The notes under the pieces were generated by a model that had not been told where the DNA came from, made no database searches, and saw nothing but the letters and a program-made list of their open reading frames with translations. Made by a program: the position numbers and the translations under genes. 11,289 nt of DNA, from positions 1-11,289 of the forward strand of contig JANLPR010000083.1 in assembly GCA_031367345.1 (NCBI GenBank). The letters run 5' to 3'. Shown one piece after another: positions 5,597-11,289 of this stretch. Source of the DNA: JADKIH01 sp031367345 (GTDB lineage Bacteria > Bacteroidota > Bacteroidia > AKYH767-A > 2013-40CM-41-45). Position 1 is the stretch's first letter; each line of letters opens with the position of its first letter.

Positions 5597-8050
5597 TTAC
5601 GATTTCCGGATTACAGCACCAACTTCACTCTCAAATGCGGCCATTAATTTTTCCATCGTTTTATCGATTTGTTTATCCGTAAGCGTCTGTTGATCGTCGA
5701 GCAAATGAAAACTTAAAGCCAAAGATTTTTTTCCCTTCTCCATTTTATCGCCCTGATAAAGATCAAATAAATTAACCTCACGCAATATTTTCTTCTCCGT
5801 TTTAAAGGCTAAATCACGAATCGTTGAATAACTGGTTTGCAGATCAACTAACATTGAAAGATCTCTTTTCACAGCAGGAAATTTTGAAATTTCGGAATAG
5901 CGAACAGCTTTCTTTTTGGATTTTTTAATGACCACATCCCAATTAAAATCGGCAACAATCACTTCATTCAGATCAAATTGTTTCGAAACAGAAGGTTTGA
6001 TTGGCCCAATTTCAAGAACTGTTTTATTCCCTGAAGTATAAATTAAACCATAAGATAAAGCGGAATGCACTGTTTCATTCACTGCTAGTTCAGAAATATT
6101 TACTCCACATATTTCCAAAATATTGAGAGCAATAGATTTCAAAAAGAAAAAATCGGGATTCGTAGTGGTGTTTTGCCAAGAAACATCTTGCTTCTTTCCG
6201 GTAGCATAGATTGCCAACGAATAATTTTCGGAATATTTTTCGCCAAGTTTAGAATACACTTTTCCAAACTCGAACATTTTCAAATCAACTTGACGTCGAT
6301 TACGATTGTATTGTAATATTTCAAGACCGTTCATGAGTAGATCTTGACGTAGAATAGAAAGATCTTGCGACAGAGGATTTAAAAGTTGTATAGATTTTTC
6401 TTGACTCCAGATACCATTTTCTACATAAGAAGCACGAGTGAGGGAATTTGTAAGTATTTCGTTGAAACCTTGAGCTGCCAAATAATCAGCAATTTTATTC
6501 TGAATAAGTTCGCGGTCAAATTCGACGATAGCCGGAAGTGAAATACTTTGCTTTTTTGGCAATGGAATTCTATCATAACCATAAATACGAAGAATCTCTT
6601 CGATTACATCAACAGGTCGCAGTACATCAACTTTGAATGCCGGAATTTCCAGCGAAAGTCCATCACTATTTTGAGACACTATTTTCATTCCTAACGATTC
6701 GATAATCGTAGCGATAACATCTCTATCAATTACCTCTCCCGAAAACTGATCGATAAAAGAATAGTTGATATCAAATTTAACAGGATTTTTTTTGATTGGA
6801 TAAATATCAATTACAGGAGAAGCAATTGTTCCATTGCAAATTTCCTCAATCAATAGCGATGCACGTTTTAATGCATACAAAGTAATTTCAGGATCGGTAC
6901 CACGTTCAAATCTAAAACTTGCATCCGTTTTTAACGAATGTTGTTTACCTGTTTTCCGAATACTGGCAGAATCGAAATAAGCACTTTCCAAAAAAATGGT
7001 TACCGTTGAATCAGAAATACCAGAGTCAGTTCCACCAAAAACACCCGCAATACACATAGGATTTTCGGAATTACAGATCATCAGATTTCCCGATTTCATT
7101 ATTCTCTCAATGCCATCCAATGTTTTAAATTTTTCGCCATCCTTTGCAGATCGTACAATTACTTTCTTGCCGTTGATCTTATCAGCATCAAATGCATGTA
7201 GCGGTTGTCCACATTCATGCAAAACAAAATTTGTGATGTCAACAACATTATTTATTGGTCCAACACCAATCGACTTCAATCTGTTTTTTAACCAGTCAGG
7301 AGACTCGCCAACTTTTACATTCGTAATAGTGATACCGGAATATCGAGGACATGCAAGAGGATCTTCAATAGTAACATCAATAATTTTATTTGTTCCTTCT
7401 TCAAACTTTTCCACTGAAGGAAGAAATAATTGATGACCAATATATTTTTTCTTTTCAGCAATTGCTTTTTCAACATTCATAAGAGCACTAAGATCACGAG
7501 CAACGCCAATGTGTGAGGCTGCATCTGCACGATTCGGTGTTAATCCAATTTCGAAAATAGAATCGTTTTCTATTTTAAAATAATCTTCTGCTCTTGTTCC
7601 AACAATAGCATCGTCTAAAAGAATTAGAATACCATCGTGCGATTTTCCTAAGCCTATTTCATCTTCAGCGCAAATCATTCCTTCACTCAGCTCGCCTCTA
7701 ATTTTCGATTTTTTAATTTCGAATGAATCACCTTCCAAAGGATGCACATGAGAACCGACAATTGCCACAATTACTTTTAATCCGGCAGCTACATTTGGGG
7801 CACCGCAAACAATTGAGAGCGGCGATTCGCCACCTACATTAACAGTGGTCAGACTTAATTTATCGGCATTCGGATGTTTAGTACATGTAAGAACTTCGCC
7901 TACAAATAATCCTTTCAATCCACCTTTAATCGATTCAAAAGCTTCTACGCCTTCAACTTCCAAACCACCGGCCGTAAGTTTTTGATCAATCTCTTTTACA
8001 GAGAGATTATTTGAAAGATAATTATTCAGCCAGTTGTGGGAGATTTTCAT
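5597..8050 (-). CDS. pheT: Phenylalanyl-tRNA synthetase beta subunit
   Basis: This is the large subunit of the cytoplasmic alpha2-beta2 enzyme that charges tRNA-Phe. The 817 residues are full length for the family. Order of parts: N-terminal region (1-40); EMAP-type tRNA-binding OB fold (about 42-150, with HPNADKLSLTTVNVG and VCGAPNV); B3/B4 editing region (about 225-400, with GPINNVVDITNF, GGTDSGIS and FRFERGTDP); B5 domain (about 424-496, ending IEEILRIYGYDRIP); the catalytic-like class II core (about 510-705, with NPLSQDLSILRQDLL); and a C-terminal ferredoxin-fold anticodon-binding domain (about 720-815, with KFPAVKRDLSMLVD). The start MKISHNWL is typical. The alpha subunit gene pheS is not in the window, so the two subunits are unlinked here or lie apart. 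It lies 99 bases downstream of recG and has a nearby promoter-like box. Confidence 0.97.
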   Translation of the reverse strand: MKISHNWLNNYLSNNLSVKEIDQKLTAGGLEVEGVEAFESIKGGLKGLFVGEVLTCTKHPNADKLSLTTVNVGGESPLSIVCGAPNVAAGLKVIVAIVGSHVHPLEGDSFEIKKSKIRGELSEGMICAEDEIGLGKSHDGILILLDDAIVGTRAEDYFKIENDSIFEIGLTPNRADAASHIGVARDLSALMNVEKAIAEKKKYIGHQLFLPSVEKFEEGTNKIIDVTIEDPLACPRYSGITITNVKVGESPDWLKNRLKSIGVGPINNVVDITNFVLHECGQPLHAFDADKINGKKVIVRSAKDGEKFKTLDGIERIMKSGNLMICNSENPMCIAGVFGGTDSGISDSTVTIFLESAYFDSASIRKTGKQHSLKTDASFRFERGTDPEITLYALKRASLLIEEICNGTIASPVIDIYPIKKNPVKFDINYSFIDQFSGEVIDRDVIATIIESLGMKIVSQNSDGLSLEIPAFKVDVLRPVDVIEEILRIYGYDRIPLPKKQSISLPAIVEFDRELIQNKIADYLAAQGFNEILTNSLTRASYVENGIWSQEKSIQLLNPLSQDLSILRQDLLMNGLEILQYNRNRRQVDLKMFEFGKVYSKLGEKYSENYSLAIYATGKKQDVSWQNTTTNPDFFFLKSIALNILEICGVNISELAVNETVHSALSYGLIYTSGNKTVLEIGPIKPSVSKQFDLNEVIVADFNWDVVIKKSKKKAVRYSEISKFPAVKRDLSMLVDLQTSYSTIRDLAFKTEKKILREVNLFDLYQGDKMEKGKKSLALSFHLLDDQQTLTDKQIDKTMEKLMAAFESEVGAVIRKS

Positions 8051-8067
8051 AAAATAAAATTGAACGG

Positions 8068-8102
8068 CAAAGATACTTTTTTTGGAGAAAAAGTGTGCTC
8101 AA
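8068..8102 (-). promoter_or_regulatory. Candidate promoter for pheT
   Basis: On the minus strand, TATCTTTG (8068-8075) fully matches the TAnnTTTG -7 box, and a TTG in TTTTTTGAG (8100-8102) lies 24 bases upstream, slightly longer than the usual spacing. The box sits 17 bases before the pheT ATG, so the leader would be about ten bases. It would allow pheT to be transcribed separately from recG. Confidence 0.55.
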
Positions 8103-8149
8103 AAAATGGACTTAAACTAAATTTTTAAATTATTTTTACACGTAATAGC

Positions 8150-10249
8150 CTATGAAATCCTACCCCATTGACCACTCTTGCGAATAATGTCCTTTAATTC
8201 ACGAGCTACATTGGGATGTTGAACAAATTGAGGGTCGGTTGCTAGTAATTGAGTTGCATAATCTCGTGATTTTTGAACCAATGCTCCGTCTTTTGAAAGG
8301 TCGGCTAATTTTAGGTCGAGCATGCCACTCTGACGAGTACCTTCAGCATCGCCGGGACCTCTGAGTCTAAGATCAGTTTCTGCAATTTTGAATCCATCGT
8401 TTGTTTCACACATTGTTTTAATTCGAAGTCGAGAATCGTTTCCTAATTTATTACTTGTCATGAGTATGCAATACGACTGATCTGCGCCTCTACCAACCCT
8501 TCCACGAAGCTGATGCAATTGCGAGAGGCCAAAGCGTTCAGCATTTTCGATGATCATGATTGAAGCATTCGGCACATTAACACCAACTTCAATCACCGTT
8601 GTTGCAACCATTATTTGTGTTTGACCTTTAATGAAACGCTGCATTTCAAAATCTTTAGCTGCTGCTTTCATTCTTCCATGAACAATACTCACTTGATATT
8701 GTGGCTGTGGAAAATCTCTACAAATAGATTCGAAGCCGTCCATTAAATTATTCAGATCCATCTTCTCTGACTCCTCGATAAGTGGGTACACAATGTAAAC
8801 TTGTCGACCGGCAGCTATTTCTTTTTTCATGAATGCCCAAACCTGTAAACGATTAGAGTCAAAACGATGAGATGTGGTGATCGGTTTTCTACCCGGAGGC
8901 AATTCATCTATCACAGAAACGTCGAGGTCGCCATACAATGTCATTGCAAGAGTACGAGGAATTGGCGTAGCCGTCATTACCAATATATGTGGTTCGCGAT
9001 TATTTTTTGTCCAAAGTCGAGAACGTTGTTCAACACCAAAACGATGTTGTTCATCGATCACAACAAATCCTAGATTTTTAAATTGAACTTTGTCTTCAAT
9101 GAGAGCATGAGTGCCTATGAGAATATCAATTTCTCCCGACTCTAATTTTTCATGAATAATTTTACGTGCCGATTTTTTTGTTGAGCCGGTAAGAAGAGCA
9201 ATTTTAACATCCATCGATTTCAGCAAAGACGAAATTGTTTCGGCATGTTGATTTGCGAGAATTTCTGTTGGAGCCATTAAACAAGTTTGAAAACCATTAT
9301 CGATAGCTATCAACATGCACATCAAAGCGACCATTGTTTTTCCCGAACCGACATCACCTTGAAGCAAGCGATTCATTTGTTTTCCCGAACCAAAATCGAC
9401 GCGAATTTCCTTAATAACTTTTTTCTGAGCGTTCGTTAATTCGAACGGAAGATAATGATGAAAAAAATCGTTGAAATTTTTGCCTACCTCTCCAAAGACT
9501 AGGCCTTTTGTTTTTTCAGTTCTTAAAAGTTTAGCATGTAACAAACGCAACTGAAGAAAGAAAAGTTCTTCAAATTTTATTCTTAGTTCAGCTTTTTCTT
9601 GAAGTTGGATAGATTCAGGAAAGTGAATTGAAGAATAAGCTTGACGTCGACTAATGAGATGAAGATCTTTCACAGGTAATTCAGGTAATGTTTCCGGCAA
9701 ATTGGCAGGCATTACGAGATGAAGATTCTTTTGAAGGCGCAGGAGACCTTTAGAATCGAGGCCTTTCAATTTCAACTTTTCGGTAGTTGGATAAACCGGT
9801 TGCATAGAAGAGGCAACCGATAATTTTGCTTCCTCTACCAGTTCTAACTCGGGATGAACGATATTGATATACCCGTTAAACTCCGTTGGTTTACCAAAAA
9901 GGATGTATTCAGTATTTAGTTTGATAGACGAAGTAATCCATTTTACACCTTGAAACCATTTCAATTCGATGACGCCTGTAGCATCTTCAAAGCGACCCGA
10001 CAGATGTTTTTTTCGCTTATCACCACGAACAACAATAGAACGAATTACACCTTTAATTTGAATATACGGCAAATTGGCATTGGCTTCACTAACGGTATAA
10101 AACTTGGTGCGGTCTACATAACGAAACGGATAATGGTGCAGCAGATCGCCCTGAGTATAAATATTCAGTTCTTTTTTAAGGATTTCAGCACGTTGAGGAC
10201 CGACACCCTTTAAGAATTCTATCTGCGTTTGAAAAAAATCATTGTGCAT
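8150..10249 (-). CDS. recG: ATP-dependent DNA helicase RecG
   Basis: RecG is a double-stranded DNA translocase that remodels stalled replication forks and branch-migrates Holliday junctions. The 699-residue product is normal length. The wedge/OB region occupies about 1-150, with an N-terminal LKGVGPQRAEIL and LLHHYPFRYVDR. Helicase motifs follow in order: Walker A GDVGSGKT (298-305), MAPTEILANQH (325-335), TGSTK (354-358), the DEQH box (399-402), TATPIPRT (426-433), HGRM (524-527), TTVIEVGVNVP (550-560) and QLRGRVGRG (580-588). The RecG-specific C-terminal GPGDAEGTRQSG lies at 631-642. All key residues are present. The start MHNDFF is the only nearby ATG. It is divergent from the rhomboid gene (109-base gap) and upstream of pheT on the same strand. 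Confidence 0.97.
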   Translation of the reverse strand: MHNDFFQTQIEFLKGVGPQRAEILKKELNIYTQGDLLHHYPFRYVDRTKFYTVSEANANLPYIQIKGVIRSIVVRGDKRKKHLSGRFEDATGVIELKWFQGVKWITSSIKLNTEYILFGKPTEFNGYINIVHPELELVEEAKLSVASSMQPVYPTTEKLKLKGLDSKGLLRLQKNLHLVMPANLPETLPELPVKDLHLISRRQAYSSIHFPESIQLQEKAELRIKFEELFFLQLRLLHAKLLRTEKTKGLVFGEVGKNFNDFFHHYLPFELTNAQKKVIKEIRVDFGSGKQMNRLLQGDVGSGKTMVALMCMLIAIDNGFQTCLMAPTEILANQHAETISSLLKSMDVKIALLTGSTKKSARKIIHEKLESGEIDILIGTHALIEDKVQFKNLGFVVIDEQHRFGVEQRSRLWTKNNREPHILVMTATPIPRTLAMTLYGDLDVSVIDELPPGRKPITTSHRFDSNRLQVWAFMKKEIAAGRQVYIVYPLIEESEKMDLNNLMDGFESICRDFPQPQYQVSIVHGRMKAAAKDFEMQRFIKGQTQIMVATTVIEVGVNVPNASIMIIENAERFGLSQLHQLRGRVGRGADQSYCILMTSNKLGNDSRLRIKTMCETNDGFKIAETDLRLRGPGDAEGTRQSGMLDLKLADLSKDGALVQKSRDYATQLLATDPQFVQHPNVARELKDIIRKSGQWGRIS

Positions 10250-10309
10250 AACCGGGTGCGAAAATAATCAAATGAGTTGATCAGTTTGTTGAATATAAGA
10301 AGGAAATTT

Positions 10310-10337
10310 GAAAGATATACCACCATTCCGACTACAA
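10310..10337 (-). promoter_or_regulatory. Weak candidate promoter for recG
   Basis: On the minus strand, TATCTTTC (10310-10317) differs from TAnnTTTG at the last base only, and a TTG (10335-10337) lies 17 bases upstream. The ATG is 60 bases downstream. The region is AT-rich, so a chance match is quite possible. Confidence 0.3.
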
Positions 10338-10358
10338 TAAGAAAAGAGAAAAAAAATA

Positions 10359-11093
10359 ATGACCAAAGAAGCCCAAGCAAACAAATTAATTAAATCGGAA
10401 TTATTTCGATCAGCTGCTATTCCCTTATTATTTGTGCTAGTACTTTGGATTATAGAGATGGGAGCTGAATGGAGTGGCGTACGAATGATAGAGCTGGGAA
10501 TTCATCCCTTAACCTTGGCAGGTTTAACAGGAATTATCACCTCACCGTTTATACATGGAGACATCAATCATTTACTTTCCAATACAGCACCGCTGTTGAT
10601 AGTTGGAACAGGAATAATTTTTTTCTACAAAGAACTAGCTTATAAAGTTTTTGCTTATGTGTGGCTTATGACCGGCGTTTGGGTATGGTTATTTGCTCGA
10701 CCAGATTGGCATATAGGGGCCAGCGGATTGATTTATGGATTGGTTTGTTTTTTATTTTTTAGTGGAATTTTGCGAAAAGATACGCGGTTGATGGCGGTGT
10801 CGCTATTGGTTACTTTTCTATATGGCAGTTTAGTTTGGGGTATTTTGCCCATCGACCAAACCATTTCTTGGGAGAGCCATTTGTTTGGGTCGGTTGCAGG
10901 AATTTACTGTGCTATTTACTTTCGAAAAGAAGGACCGGAAAAGCCAAAACCACAATGGCTGATAGATGAAGAGAACGGTATTTTAGAGGTGTCTGTTGAA
11001 GAGGAAGTAGAACCACTAACGACCGAAGAGATCGAAAAGCAATCGGATGAAGTGAAGGTAACTTATCATTATAAGCCGAAAGATGCAGAATGA
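10359..11093 (+). CDS. Rhomboid-family intramembrane serine protease
   Basis: A 244-residue inner-membrane protein with about six hydrophobic segments between residues 18 and 187. Rhomboids cut substrates within or next to the membrane using a Ser-His dyad. The hallmarks are present: FIHGDINHLLSN with H66, H71 and N75 in the oxyanion-side helix, HIGASGLIYG with catalytic Ser122 in GASG, and WESHLFGSVAG with His174. The dyad is therefore intact and the protein is expected to be active. Residues 188-244 form a charged, acidic, probably cytoplasmic tail (EVSVEEEVEPLTTEEIEK) with no domain I can name. The substrate is unknown. The gene is divergent from recG, with AT-rich DNA and no obvious ribosome-binding site before the ATG. 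Its TGA stop is the first part of the 7-bp tandem array that follows, as in msrB. Confidence 0.93.
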   Translation: MTKEAQANKLIKSELFRSAAIPLLFVLVLWIIEMGAEWSGVRMIELGIHPLTLAGLTGIITSPFIHGDINHLLSNTAPLLIVGTGIIFFYKELAYKVFAYVWLMTGVWVWLFARPDWHIGASGLIYGLVCFLFFSGILRKDTRLMAVSLLVTFLYGSLVWGILPIDQTISWESHLFGSVAGIYCAIYFRKEGPEKPKPQWLIDEENGILEVSVEEEVEPLTTEEIEKQSDEVKVTYHYKPKDAE

Positions 11094-11277
11094 TTAATGG
11101 ATAATGATTAATGGATAATGATTAATGGATAATGATTAATGGATAATGATTAATGGATAATGATTAATGAAGAATGATTAATGGAGAATGATTAATGGAG
11201 AATGATTAATGGATAATGATTAATGGATAATGATTAATGGATAATGATTAATGGATAATGATTAATGGATAATGATT
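11089..11277. repeat. Heptanucleotide tandem array starting at the rhomboid gene stop
   Basis: There are twenty-seven 7-base units in perfect phase. Odd units are always AATGATT. Even units are AATGGAT, or in the middle AATGAAG (11166) and AATGGAG (11180, 11194), so the real period is 14 bases. The first unit contains the gene's TGA stop. The units are close relatives of those after msrB, but the strict alternation is absent there. No gene is seen in this stretch. Confidence 0.95.
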
Positions 11278-11289
11278 AATCATTCTTCA
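11271..11289. repeat. Orientation switch at the end of the heptad array
   Basis: The last forward unit AATGATT is followed at once by AATCATT, its reverse complement, then CTTCA. The final AATCATTCTTCA is the reverse complement of TGAAGAATGATT found within the array at 11168-11179. The window stops here, so it is unknown how far the inverted part continues. Confidence 0.75.

Noticed and set aside
6996..7433. 145-residue open frame opposite pheT
   Set aside because: It lies wholly inside the strong pheT gene on the other strand and has no recognisable domain or signal.

Overview
The window reads as chromosomal DNA of an AT-rich member of the Bacteroidota. Four things support this: a large secreted protein with a C-terminal type IX secretion (T9SS) sorting domain, upstream boxes matching the Bacteroidota -7 element TAnnTTTG, no clear Shine-Dalgarno sequences, and an outer-membrane-type protein with an N-terminal module common in this phylum. 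I cannot place it below phylum. No plasmid, phage, integrase, transposase, CRISPR, rRNA or tRNA was seen.

Layout. Positions 1-548 hold a tandem array of hairpin repeats, cut by the window start. msrB (634-1128, +) encodes a probable lipoprotein methionine sulfoxide reductase B. Its stop codon lies inside a 7-bp tandem array (1124-1221). A second hairpin array of the same family and orientation follows (1281-1817) and runs to 15 bases from the stop codon of a convergent gene for an FG-GAP/VCBS T9SS cargo protein (1833-4091, -). A divergent gene pair comes next: yajQ (4260-4751, +) and a TTG-started outer-membrane-like protein (4779-5588, +). These converge on pheT (5597-8050, -), which lies downstream of recG (8150-10249, -). 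A rhomboid-family protease gene (10359-11093, +) diverges from recG. It also ends inside a 7-bp tandem array (11089-11277), which flips orientation just before the window ends.

The genes do not form one pathway. pheT (tRNA charging) and recG (replication-fork rescue) are housekeeping genes. MsrB, the T9SS cargo, the barrel-like protein and the rhomboid are envelope or export functions. yajQ and the barrel-like gene probably share a transcript. recG and pheT share a strand with a 99-base gap, and pheT has its own promoter-like box.

The unusual content is the non-coding repeat material, about 1.3 kb in all. One family is a 57-bp tandem unit carrying a perfect 9-bp-stem hairpin, present in two direct arrays flanking msrB. 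The other is a 7-bp family that begins exactly at the stop codons of two unrelated genes. I found no clear undescribed protein system. The repeat organisation is the best candidate for something not well described.
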